A DNA stretch of 64,000 nt from Acidobacteriaceae bacterium (GTDB lineage Bacteria > Acidobacteriota > Terriglobia > Terriglobales > Acidobacteriaceae). The stretch's first letter is position 1, and the number at the start of each line of letters is the position of its first letter. The position numbers were made by a program, and so were the translations under genes. Of the stretch, positions 1-8,412 are shown piece by piece. The stretch is taken from NCBI GenBank assembly GCA_031296325.1, contig JARLFY010000030.1, forward strand, positions 1 to 64,000, given 5' to 3'. The notes beneath the pieces are model-generated. The model made no database searches and had not been told where the DNA came from. It was given only the letters and a program-made list of their open reading frames with translations.

Positions 1-741
1 GTCAGGACTTCGGCCAAACGGCTGCGGGAACCCGACGTGCTCTCACCAGCCGAGCTGGCAGCTCTTCTGGCCCAGTTGGATCTTCGGGAACGGGCCATGG
101 TGATGCTGGCAGGGAGCACGGGACTCAGGAGGTCCGAGCTGGTCGCGCTAACCTGGCGCGATATAGATCTCGAACTCCTACAGGTGAACGTCCGCCGTTC
201 CTGCGTACGCAATCACTTCGGAGATACCAAAACCGAGGCGAGCCGCAAACCGGTCCCATTACACTCGTCTGTCATTGAATGCCTCGAAGTCTGGCGGAAG
301 GAATCGCCGTACAACAGCGACGAAGACTTCCTTTTCCCGTCGATCCGGCTTGGAGGTAAGCAACCGCTCTCGCCGGACACGTTGCTCAAGAAGGTCATCC
401 GTCCCGCACTGTTGCGGGCCGAGATCAAGGGCAAGGCAATCGGCTGGCATAGTTTTCGCCATTCGCTTGCTACGAATCTACGGGCGGCAGGAGTGGACCT
501 CAAAACGGCGCAGGAGCTTCTGCGCCATGCCAATTCGCGGATCACGCTCGACGTTTACACGCGAGCCATCTCCGCGACAAAAAGGGAGGCGAACAATCTG
601 GTAATGGAAATGGTATTTGAGGCGGGAAAGAAGGCGCTTTCAGCACCCTCATCTGCACCCTCGCGGGGTGCGCAACCACAAAAGAAAAAAGGTGCGGATC
701 GCTCCGGCACCCTCGTCAGCACCCTCAAAGGTGCCCCTTAA
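1..741 (+). CDS. Tyrosine recombinase/integrase, C-terminal catalytic part (5' truncated by window edge)
   Basis: Site-specific tyrosine recombinase of the phage/island integrase type. The catalytic residues are visible in order: Arg in TGLRRSELVALTW, the HSFRHS box (His-x-x-Arg), His in ELLRHAN, and the nucleophile Tyr in DVYTRA. The frame is open to base 1 and reads sensible integrase sequence (SAKRLREPDVLSP) before the GTG at 37, so the gene starts upstream of the window and lacks its N-terminal core-binding domain here. The gene points at the 3' end of a tRNA-Asp gene 42 bases away, the usual layout for an island integrase at its attachment site. The low-complexity C-terminus (SAPSSAPSRG..) is coded by direct DNA repeats. 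Confidence 0.93.
   Translation, partial: VRTSAKRLREPDVLSPAELAALLAQLDLRERAMVMLAGSTGLRRSELVALTWRDIDLELLQVNVRRSCVRNHFGDTKTEASRKPVPLHSSVIECLEVWRKESPYNSDEDFLFPSIRLGGKQPLSPDTLLKKVIRPALLRAEIKGKAIGWHSFRHSLATNLRAAGVDLKTAQELLRHANSRITLDVYTRAISATKREANNLVMEMVFEAGKKALSAPSSAPSRGAQPQKKKGADRSGTLVSTLKGAP
643..726 (+). repeat. Four GCACCCTC direct repeats at the integrase 3' end
   Basis: GCACCCTC occurs at 643, 655, 707 and 719, i.e. as two pairs with 12-base periodicity. The first pair and the second pair lie in different reading frames of the integrase, so they are conserved as DNA rather than as protein. Short direct repeats beside an attachment site can be arm-type integrase sites; that role is inferred. 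Confidence 0.55.
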
Positions 742-752
742 TCTTGCCACTT

Positions 753-782
753 GCCATAAAACCTTTGTTTTCTTAGGTTTTA

Positions 783-786
<4 letters not shown>
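753..786. repeat. 12-bp perfect inverted repeat overlapping the tRNA-Asp 3' end (possible attachment core)
   Basis: GCCATAAAACCT (753-764) and AGGTTTTATGGC (775-786) are perfect inverted copies separated by 10 bases. The right arm covers the discriminator and CCA of tRNA-Asp. There is no T-tract on the minus strand, so it is not a good terminator. Inverted arms flanking a short spacer at a tRNA 3' end, next to an integrase, resemble a tyrosine-recombinase core site. Not proven. Confidence 0.5.
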
Positions 787-859
<73 letters not shown>

Positions 860-1213
860 TCTGTATTTAGAGCAACTTCTCTCAAGCCTCAGAGTTTACT
901 GGCTTTCCTACCGTGCGCTCTTCCTCCTGACACCATCTCCCCGAATCGAACCTTGCATCCGGCGAATCAAATGGGCAGAAAGAAACTCCACACGTCTGTC
1001 TATCCAACACTCATATTGAATGCGCTTTTAGACAACGAAACTGTCACCGTCTCGCAAATCAATTGTAGCAAAGATTCCGCCTCTATTACGACTCGCACCA
1101 AGAAGTCAGAAAAACAATTGCGTCCGTAGATCGAAAGGGCCGCTTCGTTCAAGGCGACTTGTCTTCTATACTTATCCAATCCCGTATAAAAATCTGGTGC
1201 GCAAGGAGTCCCT
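860..1213. other. Intergenic region between tRNA-Asp and the permease
   Basis: No convincing gene on either strand. It must hold the tRNA-Asp promoter (reading leftward) and the permease promoter. A TATAAA box at about 1185 lies upstream of the AAGGAG ribosome-binding site (1203-1208). A tRNA-like T-arm string near 940 has no matching stems. Confidence 0.5.
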
Positions 1214-2599
1214 ATGCTGGAAAAGTCGCTCGAAGCTCTGGAAATGACCGGAATCATGGCGTGGGAGATTCTCTGGGCTCTCTGCCTAGGCTTTCTACTC
1301 TCGTCGATCGTCGAGTCGGCCGTCTCCAAGGCACAGCTCTCCAGGCTTCTGCCTGACTCCTCGCCGCGCACCATTCTGAAGGCCACCGGACTCGGCGCGG
1401 CTTCGTCCTCCTGCTCCTATGCGGCGACGGCTCTGGCGCGCACCCTCTTCCGCAAGGGCGCGGACTTCATCGCCGCAATGGCCTTCCAGTTTGCCTCAAC
1501 CAATCTGGTCGTTGAGTTGAGCGTTCTGCTCTGCGTAATGCTCGGCTGGCAGTTCATGGCGGCGGAGTTCATCGGCGGGCCGATCATGATTACGCTGCTG
1601 GTCGTTCTGCTGCGCGCCACACTGCGCCCGCGCGTCATCGAAGCCGCGCGCGTCTACGCCAATCGCGGCATCGCCGGTCGCATGGAGGGCCACGCCGCTA
1701 TGGACATGAGCCTGCACGAGGGAACCTTCCTGCAAAAACTGCGCTCGCCCGCCGGACTGACCGCAACCAGCCACTACTACTGGATGGACTGGTACTGTCT
1801 GGTGCCGGACATCGCTCTCGGACTGCTGCTCTCCGGCATCATCGCTGCGTTTGTGCCCACCAGCTTCTGGCAGGCCTTCTTCCTGACCGGCCATCCGCTG
1901 CTGGCCAAGATCTGGGGGCCGCTGGTCGGGCCGCTGGTCGCGGTTCTCTCGTTCGTCTGCTCGGTCGGCAATGTTCCTCTGGCCGCCGTGCTGTGGAACG
2001 GAGGCATCAGCTTTGGCGGAGTCATCAGCTTCCTCTTCGCCGACCTGCTGATCTTCCCCATACTCAACATCTACCGCAAGTATTACGGACTGAAGATCGC
2101 CGCTCTGCTCGCCATCGTCTTCTACATTGCGATGGCGGGAGCCGCGCTGATCGTCGAAGCCCTGTTCTCCGCGCTGCACCTGATTCCCGCGCACACACAG
2201 CTCCACATCATGCACGACGCAATCCGCTGGAACTATACCTCAGTGCTGAACCTCTTCTTCCTGTTGCTGAGCGTCCTGCTGATGATCCGCTTCCTGCGCA
2301 CCGGCGGTCCCGCCATGATGCGCGAGATGGACAACACCGTCGCCGACCCCGACGCCGCGCCTCACTCCTGCTGCCAGCCCGAGCCAGTCCAGAGTTGCTG
2401 TCAGCCTGAGCCAGAACCCACGCACTCCTGCTGCCACGCAAAACCAGCGCATGTGCCGGAGCCAGTTCACAGTTGCTGCCACGCCGAGCCAAAAGCTGCT
2501 CCAGAGCCGACGCACAGTTGTTGCCACAAGGCCGAGCCTGAACCAGAGCCTGCGCACTCCTGCTGTCATTCCAATAGCTCTGGCACAAAATTGTTGTAG
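1214..2599 (+). CDS. ArsP_1/DUF318-type permease with Cys/His-rich C-terminal tail
   Basis: Multi-pass inner-membrane permease of the predicted ArsP/YraQ-like family (461 aa). The family signature ASSSCSYAATALARTLFRKG lies near residues 58-80, and about eight to ten hydrophobic spans follow up to residue 375. Family members are linked to export of arsenic compounds or other metal-like substrates; the substrate here is unknown. The striking part is the tail from about residue 378: six SCC units, mostly HSCCH or HSCCQ, separated by Pro/Glu/Ala spacers, which looks like a cytosolic or periplasmic metal-binding domain. A good AAGGAG lies 5 bases before the ATG. The last residues and stop run into a dispersed repeat. 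Function is inferred by family; the tail is seen directly. Confidence 0.85.
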   Translation: MLEKSLEALEMTGIMAWEILWALCLGFLLSSIVESAVSKAQLSRLLPDSSPRTILKATGLGAASSSCSYAATALARTLFRKGADFIAAMAFQFASTNLVVELSVLLCVMLGWQFMAAEFIGGPIMITLLVVLLRATLRPRVIEAARVYANRGIAGRMEGHAAMDMSLHEGTFLQKLRSPAGLTATSHYYWMDWYCLVPDIALGLLLSGIIAAFVPTSFWQAFFLTGHPLLAKIWGPLVGPLVAVLSFVCSVGNVPLAAVLWNGGISFGGVISFLFADLLIFPILNIYRKYYGLKIAALLAIVFYIAMAGAALIVEALFSALHLIPAHTQLHIMHDAIRWNYTSVLNLFFLLLSVLLMIRFLRTGGPAMMREMDNTVADPDAAPHSCCQPEPVQSCCQPEPEPTHSCCHAKPAHVPEPVHSCCHAEPKAAPEPTHSCCHKAEPEPEPAHSCCHSNSSGTKLL

Positions 2600-2700
2600 A
2601 CCAATTTGTCTGTCATTCTGAGCGGAGCGAAGAATCCCCGCATTTCGCTCGCGCCGCGACGGTCTACGCCATTACCTAAACGGTTCCTGACAGGATCTAA
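2575..2700. repeat. CATTC dispersed element copy 1
   Basis: Contains TGTCATTCTGAGCGGAGCGA (2611-2630) and then GAATCCCCGCATTT. The left end (TAGCTC at 2575) lies inside the permease 3' end, so the final residues and stop codon are element-derived. The right end lies just before the rdgB ribosome-binding region. Confidence 0.7.
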
Positions 2701-2705
2701 GACAC

Positions 2706-3347
2706 ATGCATCTATACGCAGCGACCACCAATCCGGGCAAACTCCGCGACTTTGCCCGTGCCGCCGAAGGCTCAGCCTCCATCCGCATCGAAGCGCTTCC
2801 CTCGCTCGCCAGCATTCCCGCGCCGCCCGAGGACGAGCCAACCTTTGAGGGAAACGCTCGTCTGAAGGCCGTCTACTATTCCCTGCGCGCGCCGGGGCTG
2901 CTGGTTCTGGCCGACGACTCAGGTCTGGAGGTCGACGCCCTCGATGGAGCGCCCGGAGTTCGCAGCGCACGCTTTGCCGCCGATCTGGCTGCCGCAAATG
3001 CAGCTCAAGCCACGCCCTTCCCTGCTCCTCATGACGACCCCGACCATCGCAATAACGCCGCGCTGCTGGCCTCGCTCGCAGGCGTTGCCGAGGAGCGTAG
3101 GCAGGCGCGTTATCGCTGCGTTCTGGCGCTGGCCCGCGACGGCCAGGTTCTTCTGACTGCCGAGGGGAGCGTCGAAGGGATCATCCTGAGCGCGCCACGC
3201 GGCGCGGGCGGCTTTGGATACGACCCGCTTTTTCTGGTTCCCCAGCTTGGCCACACAATGGCGGAACTGCCCGCCGCAGACCGCCTCGCCCTGAACCACC
3301 GCGGCCGCGCACTCAAAGCTTTGCTGGCTCAGTTAGCAGCTCAGTGA
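2706..3347 (+). CDS. rdgB: RdgB/HAM1 non-canonical purine NTP pyrophosphatase
   Basis: Cytosolic house-cleaning enzyme that hydrolyses XTP, dITP and ITP to monophosphates, keeping deaminated purines out of nucleic acids. At 213 aa it is close to the usual 195-205. Family motifs are visible: N-terminal ATTNPGKLRDF (substrate/Mg binding), DEPTFEGNARLKA, LADDSGLEVDAL with the catalytic Asp pair, GVRSARFA, GFGYDPLF, and the C-terminal ALNHRGRAL. A small insertion (ATPFPAPHDDPDHRNN) precedes the segment that is usually shorter. It stands alone between two dispersed repeats. The start ATG follows a weak AGGAT lying in the repeat tail. Confidence 0.95.
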   Translation: MHLYAATTNPGKLRDFARAAEGSASIRIEALPSLASIPAPPEDEPTFEGNARLKAVYYSLRAPGLLVLADDSGLEVDALDGAPGVRSARFAADLAAANAAQATPFPAPHDDPDHRNNAALLASLAGVAEERRQARYRCVLALARDGQVLLTAEGSVEGIILSAPRGAGGFGYDPLFLVPQLGHTMAELPAADRLALNHRGRALKALLAQLAAQ

Positions 3348-3357
3348 ATCCGCAAAA

Positions 3358-3463
3358 AACTCCGGGATTTTATTACGAGTGAGGAGCGAGCAAAAGCAGA
3401 TTCCTCCGCTACACTGCGGAATGACAAGCAAATTGCGCTATAGCGACTCTGAACCGTGATTTA
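3358..3463. repeat. CATTC dispersed element copy 2
   Basis: The plus strand reads GCAGATTCCTCCGC..CTGCGGAATGACA (3398-3430), i.e. the core on the minus strand. Its right end meets the TAA stop codon of the minus-strand HAD gene at 3461-3463. The left end is approximate. Confidence 0.65.
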
Positions 3464-4150
3464 TCGCGCTGAAGGAAATTGCAGCTTCAGGCCGTCCGAG
3501 GTTGCCGTCACGGAGACCACTTCGAGCGACCGGGTGATCCACGAGGCGGCGTGCAGCTTCTCCGCCGTGTGCGTTCCCAACACGCCGAGTACGCGGCACC
3601 CCGCAGCCACTCCCGCGCCCACTCCGGACGGAGCATCTTCGACCACCACGCACTCGCTGGGGGCAAAGCCCAGCAGTTCTGCGCCGCGTCGATAGGGTTC
3701 TGGATCGGGCTTGCCGTGGACGACCATGTCTCCGCTGATGAACTGCGCGGGAATTGGCAGGCCAGCCGCCTTCAGGCGCCCGATCAGAAGCCGACTCGTC
3801 GCCGAGGTGACGATCACCCAACGCTCCGGCGGAAGGCCTGCGAGCAGATCCTTCACTCCCGGAAATACCGTCAGGTCGGCGGTGTCCTCGACCTCCATGT
3901 CCTCGATGACGCGCAGCCCTTCGGCTACCTGCGCCTCGTCGAACTCCGGCTTCAGCAGACGCACGATGTCCACCGCGCGAGTGCCGTGGGGAACGTGAAA
4001 CTGCTCGGCATTGACGACGTTGTACAGCTTGCACCAACGCTGCCAGCAGCGCACCACCGAGCCAATGGAGCTGATGAGAACACCGTCCATGTCAAAGAGC
4101 AGAGCTTTGGTTTCAACCGTCAACATTTCCTCTTCCGCAGTCTCGATCAC
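3461..4150 (-). CDS. HAD-superfamily phosphatase (beta-phosphoglucomutase/sugar-phosphatase type)
   Basis: Soluble HAD hydrolase, about 229 aa. Motif I is FDMDGV (nucleophile Asp and acid/base Asp), motif II is VIVTSATS, the motif III Lys is in HGKPDPEPY, and motif IV is VVVEDAPSGVGAG. The helical cap after motif I and the KPDPE signature place it with DL-2-haloacid/phosphoglycolate/sugar-phosphate phosphatases; the substrate is unknown. The chosen GTG start at 4150 overlaps the TGA of the upstream phosphohexomutase (GTGA) and has GGGAG 7 bases before it, suggesting translational coupling. ATG 4126 (MLTVETKALL) is an alternative. A role linked to sugar phosphates fits the neighbours. The stop codon lies at the edge of a dispersed element. 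Confidence 0.85.
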   Translation of the reverse strand: MIETAEEEMLTVETKALLFDMDGVLISSIGSVVRCWQRWCKLYNVVNAEQFHVPHGTRAVDIVRLLKPEFDEAQVAEGLRVIEDMEVEDTADLTVFPGVKDLLAGLPPERWVIVTSATSRLLIGRLKAAGLPIPAQFISGDMVVHGKPDPEPYRRGAELLGFAPSECVVVEDAPSGVGAGVAAGCRVLGVLGTHTAEKLHAASWITRSLEVVSVTATSDGLKLQFPSAR

Positions 4151-5595
4151 GCGACGCTCCCTGCCAGCACGAAGGCTCGTGCGGCTTCCAGAATCTCCGT
4201 GACCGACTCGGTCGAACAGCTCTCGCAGTAGACGCGCAGCAGCGGTTCGGTGCCGGAGGCGCGCAGCAACAGCCACGTCTCCGCCGCATTCTTCTTGGTT
4301 GCGGCGACCGGATTATCGAGGAAGAACTTGATGCCGTCCATCGTCTCCACGCGCAGAATCTTCATTCCGGCCATGGTGTCGCCAGCGGTCAGAGCGCGCG
4401 CTCGCGTTATGGCGGACTGCTTCAACTGCTCGTCGATGTGCATGTCGATGCGTCCGTACTGATGCTCACCAAACTCCTCCTGCAACGCCGCGACGAGTTG
4501 GCCCAGCGTCTTATGCTCGTCTGCCATGACGTTGGCCAACAGCAGCGAGTTCAGCAGCCCATCGCGCTCTGGCAGGTGACGGCTGATGCCGACTCCGCCG
4601 GATTCCTCGCCGCCGATCAGGATCTCACGCTCCAGCATCAGGTCGCAGACGTACTTGAAGCCGATGCCGTGCTCGTGCAGGGTTCGTCCGTACTTTGCCG
4701 CAATGCGGTCGAGCATCTTGGTGGTATTGAAGGCGCGGGTGACATCGCCCGGCCAGCCCTTGCGCGTCAGCAGCCAGTGCAGCAGAACCGCGTAGACCTT
4801 GTGCGCATCGACGACGTTGCCGTTCTCATCGACTGCGCCGATGCGGTCGGCATCGCCGTCGGTGATGAAGCCCGCGTCGCACTTCTCCGCGACCACGGCC
4901 AACTGCGAGGCATGAATGTGGGGCAGAATCGGCTCGGGGTTGATGCCGGGAAAGAGCGGATTCAACTCGCTGCGAATCTCTACGAAGGGAATATCGGCGC
5001 GAGTAAAGATTCCCGCGATGATGCCGCGCCCGCAGCCGTACATGCAGTCGATGAGGAACTTGTAGCCGGAGTTGCGAATCGCGGTGAGGTCGACGAACTT
5101 GGCAATCGCCGTGATGTATTCCGGGTTGAAGTTGACCTCTTCGATCGTGGCCGGCGTCGCGGCATCGGGCAGCGGTTCGCCCAGATAGCTCTCAATCGCG
5201 CTGATGATCGACGGCTTGCCCGATCCACCGTAGCTGGCCTTGTACTTCACGCCGTTCCACTCGGCTGGATTGTGGCTGGAGGTAATCATCACTCCACCGG
5301 CGGCCTTGCGTCCGCGCACAGCAAAGGAGAGCGCCGGGGTCGGCGTAATCTCCGTGCCCAGAGCGACCGGAATTCCCGCCTTGGCCAGTACCTCGGCGAC
5401 GACTTTGGCAAAGGATCGCGAGCCGAAGCGCGTGTCGTAGCCTATGCAGACTCCGCGCGTGGCATCCTCCTGCTGCAACACATAGTGCGCAATCGCCCGC
5501 GCCGCCACACGCACGTTGGCGAAGGTAAAGTCGTCCGCAATAATGCCGCGCCATCCGTCCGTGCCAAACTTCACTGCCGCCGTAGTCTCTGCCAT
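4147..5595 (-). CDS. Phosphoglucomutase/phosphomannomutase family protein
   Basis: Alpha-D-phosphohexomutase (482 aa), which interconverts hexose 1- and 6-phosphates through a phosphoserine. The catalytic loop is TSSHNP (Ser about 107), the Mg loop TDGDADRIG, the sugar-binding loop GGEESGG, and the C-terminal phosphate loop RASGTEPLLRVY. Substrate choice (Man-6-P or Glc-6-P) cannot be read from sequence. The mannose-1-phosphate guanylyltransferase 53 bases upstream on the same strand suggests it feeds GDP-mannose synthesis. The downstream HAD gene overlaps its stop. It is a paralogue of GlmM at 59108. Confidence 0.92.
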   Translation of the reverse strand: MAETTAAVKFGTDGWRGIIADDFTFANVRVAARAIAHYVLQQEDATRGVCIGYDTRFGSRSFAKVVAEVLAKAGIPVALGTEITPTPALSFAVRGRKAAGGVMITSSHNPAEWNGVKYKASYGGSGKPSIISAIESYLGEPLPDAATPATIEEVNFNPEYITAIAKFVDLTAIRNSGYKFLIDCMYGCGRGIIAGIFTRADIPFVEIRSELNPLFPGINPEPILPHIHASQLAVVAEKCDAGFITDGDADRIGAVDENGNVVDAHKVYAVLLHWLLTRKGWPGDVTRAFNTTKMLDRIAAKYGRTLHEHGIGFKYVCDLMLEREILIGGEESGGVGISRHLPERDGLLNSLLLANVMADEHKTLGQLVAALQEEFGEHQYGRIDMHIDEQLKQSAITRARALTAGDTMAGMKILRVETMDGIKFFLDNPVAATKKNAAETWLLLRASGTEPLLRVYCESCSTESVTEILEAARAFVLAGSVA

Positions 5596-5647
5596 CTGCT
5601 TGTTTGATTCTCCCTTGATGCTGCGTTTGAAAGCTACTGCGGTAAGG

Positions 5648-6817
5648 CTAGATCAGATCGTAACGGCCACGCGCCTTGAGTTCTTCGACCACCTTGGAGG
5701 TGTCCTGCGAACGCTCGCGCGTGGTAATCAAGAGCGCGTCCGGCGTTTCGACCACCACCAGATTGTTGACGCCGACCAGCGCCACGGTCTTGCCCTGCGC
5801 GAAGACGTAGTTGCCCTTCGCATCGATGATAATGCTCTGCGTATTGGCTCCGTCGCAGACGTTCACCAACGCAGCCTCCTCCGGCGAACAGTTTGCAATG
5901 TGTTCGTGCAGCGAGGTCCATGTGCCAAGATCGTTCCAGGCAAAGTCCGCCGGAAGGCAGTAGATCTCCGAGGCCATCTCGCCCTTGGCCGAACGCGGTT
6001 CCAGCACTGCGTAGTCGATGCTGATGTTCTGACACAGCGGATAGACCTCGGCGAAGAGGCTCTCGAAGTTTGCGCGCTGATCCAGCTTGTGAGCCGCAGC
6101 AATCTTCTCCAGCAGCGGAGCCATCTGCGGACAGTGCTCGCGAATGGCATTGGCCAGCGTGCGCGCACTCCACAGGAACATTCCGCTGTTCCATATGTAG
6201 TTTCCTGAAGCGACAAACTGCTCTGCCCGCGCCTTGTCGGGCTTCTCGGTGAACCGCTTGACGCGCCGCACCGGAAGATCGCCACAGGGGACGGTGGACG
6301 CATCGAGCGTCTCGCCCAGTTCGATGTAGCCATAGCCCGTCTCAGCGCGCGTCGGAGGCACGCCCAGCACGACGATTCGCTCGCCGCTGGCAGCCAGAGC
6401 GACTCCCGCGCGAATCACCTCGTCGAAGCGAGCCTGATCCTTGATGACATGGTCGGAGGGAAAGATTCCGATGATAGTGTCCGGCTCGGTCGGTTCCAGC
6501 AGAAACGCCGCCAGAGCGCAGGCCGGAGCGGTATTGCGCGCCGCCGGCTCGCTCAGAATGTTGCCGCGCGGAACCGGCAAAAGCTGTTCCGCAATCACCT
6601 TATCCAGCAAGTGGTTTGTGACAACCCAGATGTTTTTCGCCGAGGCCAGCGGAAGAAGACGATCCATCGTCTGCTGGATCATCGTCCGATTGCCATCGAG
6701 CGCCAACACCTGCTTGGCGTGAGCGCGTCGGCTCCTCGGCCAGAATCGCGTTCCGCTGCCGCCCGCCAGAATCACCGGAGCAAACCGTGGCCCCGTCTTA
6801 CCGTCCGTAGAATTCAT
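5648..6817 (-). CDS. Mannose-1-phosphate guanylyltransferase
   Basis: Nucleotidyltransferase forming GDP-mannose from mannose-1-phosphate and GTP. The N-terminal signature VILAGGSGTRFWPRSR is the GMP-family loop, FPSDHVI is the metal/nucleotide motif, and RFTEKPD and WNSGMFLW are sugar-binding motifs. With 389 aa from ATG 6817 it has only the transferase and short beta-helix part and lacks the C-terminal cupin isomerase domain of bifunctional ManC. ATG 6817 is preferred over 6883 because GAGGGG lies just before it. It probably forms an operon with the phosphohexomutase and HAD genes; GDP-mannose would serve Gmd/Fcl at 55844-57982. Confidence 0.92.
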   Translation of the reverse strand: MNSTDGKTGPRFAPVILAGGSGTRFWPRSRRAHAKQVLALDGNRTMIQQTMDRLLPLASAKNIWVVTNHLLDKVIAEQLLPVPRGNILSEPAARNTAPACALAAFLLEPTEPDTIIGIFPSDHVIKDQARFDEVIRAGVALAASGERIVVLGVPPTRAETGYGYIELGETLDASTVPCGDLPVRRVKRFTEKPDKARAEQFVASGNYIWNSGMFLWSARTLANAIREHCPQMAPLLEKIAAAHKLDQRANFESLFAEVYPLCQNISIDYAVLEPRSAKGEMASEIYCLPADFAWNDLGTWTSLHEHIANCSPEEAALVNVCDGANTQSIIIDAKGNYVFAQGKTVALVGVNNLVVVETPDALLITTRERSQDTSKVVEELKARGRYDLI

Positions 6818-6884
6818 TGACCCCTCGTGTTCGTGGAAAATGACTCTGCCTGATATGAAATATAGCCGACTTTCCCCATTCACC

Positions 6885-7011
6885 AGCTCATTTTCAGCAA
6901 CAGTGTAATGGTTCGCGCTGCGAACATAATGTGGGGATTCTTCCCCGGCATTTCGTGTAGTGTCAGAATGACAATATCATTCTGCATTACAGTAACCGTG
7001 AAAATGCTCTA
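6885..7011. repeat. CATTC dispersed element copy 3
   Basis: Full-length-looking copy. The minus strand starts TAGAGCATTTTC (7011-7000), in which TAG is the aminotransferase stop codon. It contains TGTCATTCTGA and a diverged GAATCCCC core, and ends GAAAATGAGCT (6885-6895), an inverted match to its start. Confidence 0.75.
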
Positions 7012-8205
7012 GCTCAACCTGGCAAAGAACTCGCGCATCCGCTTCACGCCCTCGTCGACCACGTCGGACGAGACCGCGTAGGAGAGACGAATGTGTTCGC
7101 TGGTTCCGAAGGGTTCGCTGGGAACCACCACCACACCGGCCTCGCTCAGAAGTCGGGAAGCCACGTCGGTGGCCGTGTTCAGCCCGCCCCTGCCGAAGAA
7201 TGCACTGACGTTGGGATAGACGTAGAACGCGCCCTGCGGCACCGTGCAAGTGAGTCCGGGAATCGTCTTGAACCCGGCCAGAATGCGGTCGCGCAGCTTC
7301 AGATAATCCGTCCGCATATCGACCACGCACTGCTGCGAGCCGGTGAGCGCCGCAATCGACGCCTTCTGCACAAAGCTGGTCGTGTTCGAGGTGCTCTGCG
7401 ACTGTAGCTTGCTCATCGCCGCGATCACCTGCTTCGCCCCCAACGCAAAGCCAGCGCGCCAACCGGTCATCGCATAGGTCTTCGAGAGCGATCCCAGAAC
7501 GACGATATGTTCTTTGCAATCCGTGAAACTGCCGCCGCTGACCGGGACTCCGGCGTAGGTCAGATAGGTGTAGCACTCGTCCAGCAGCACAAAGATTCCG
7601 CGCGCATGAGCCAGACGCACAATGGCTTCCAGATCGGCGGGAGAGACGACGGCTCCCGATGGATTCGACGGCGTATTCAGAATGATGGCCTTGGTCTTCG
7701 GCGTAATGGCGGCCTCAATCATCTTGGCGGTGACGCGGAAGTTCTCGCGCTCGTCGCTCTTGACCAGCACGACCTTGCCCCCGGCGTACTGAATGATGTC
7801 CTTGAACGAGACCCAGAAGGGAGCCGGAAGAATCACCTCGTCGCCGTGATCGACCAGCACCTGCATGACGTTGAAGAGCGCCTGCTTGCCGCCCGTGGTG
7901 AAGACGCACTCCTCGACCGCGTAGTTCGAGCCAAAGTCTGTGGCGTGGCGCTCGACCACCGCCTTGCGCACCTCGGGAGTTCCAGAGACTGCCGTGTAGC
8001 GCGTGAAGTTCGCCGTAATCGCCGCGATCGCCGCGTCCTTGATGTGCTGCGGCGTCGCAAAGTGCGGCTCGCCAGCGCCAAAATCCGACAGGCTGATCCC
8101 ACTCGCCTTCATTCTCAGTGCCTCGGCCGAGATGGCCATTGTCGCTGAGAGCTCAATCCGGTTGATCCGGTCCGATAAAATCTTGTTGCTTATTGTTGTG
8201 CTCAC
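7009..8205 (-). CDS. Class I/II pyridoxal-phosphate aminotransferase (aspartate/prephenate type)
   Basis: PLP enzyme of fold type I, 398 aa, full length for the bacterial AspC/AspB-Ib family that uses aspartate, and often prephenate, as amino donor or acceptor. Visible motifs are FGAGEPHFATP, TRYTAVSG, PFWVSFKD (stacking region), LNTPSNPSGAV with the PLP-contacting Asn, LDECYTYLTY, and SLSKTYAMTGWRAGF carrying the Schiff-base Lys; a substrate-binding Arg lies in EHIRLSYA. Cytosolic amino-acid metabolism. It is single, not in an operon. Its TAG stop is the first triplet of a dispersed element. Exact substrate preference is not decidable here. Confidence 0.93.
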   Translation of the reverse strand: MSTTISNKILSDRINRIELSATMAISAEALRMKASGISLSDFGAGEPHFATPQHIKDAAIAAITANFTRYTAVSGTPEVRKAVVERHATDFGSNYAVEECVFTTGGKQALFNVMQVLVDHGDEVILPAPFWVSFKDIIQYAGGKVVLVKSDERENFRVTAKMIEAAITPKTKAIILNTPSNPSGAVVSPADLEAIVRLAHARGIFVLLDECYTYLTYAGVPVSGGSFTDCKEHIVVLGSLSKTYAMTGWRAGFALGAKQVIAAMSKLQSQSTSNTTSFVQKASIAALTGSQQCVVDMRTDYLKLRDRILAGFKTIPGLTCTVPQGAFYVYPNVSAFFGRGGLNTATDVASRLLSEAGVVVVPSEPFGTSEHIRLSYAVSSDVVDEGVKRMREFFARLS

Positions 8206-8277
8206 ACTATCCAGTCTCGCAGATTTTCCGGGGGATATAAAGCAGGAAAACTTGCGACAACGATGCGGATGGCAATC

Positions 8278-8412
8278 TAGTGCATTTTTGCCCAGGAGTA
8301 GAGCAACGTGGCGCGGAAAAAAACAGGCCGCCGTGGAGCGAGCAAAAGCAGATTCCTACGCTTCGCTGCGGAATGACAAATAAAGTGGTTTAGCGGCTCC
8401 GAAGTGGTTCTA
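8278..8412. repeat. CATTC dispersed element copy 4
   Basis: Left end TAGTGCATTTTTGCC (8278-8292); core GCAGATTCCTACGC..CTGCGGAATGACA (8347-8378). The right end is the CTA at 8410-8412, which is the TAG stop codon of coaD on the minus strand. Both ends carry the TAG-terminal pattern. Confidence 0.75.

Noticed and set aside
925-1000. A second tRNA gene, because of a GAATCGAACC string
   Set aside because: No matching acceptor, D or anticodon stems surround it.
1496-2215. 239-codon minus-strand frame opposite the permease
   Set aside because: Shadow frame caused by high GC third positions; the plus-strand permease has strong family motifs.
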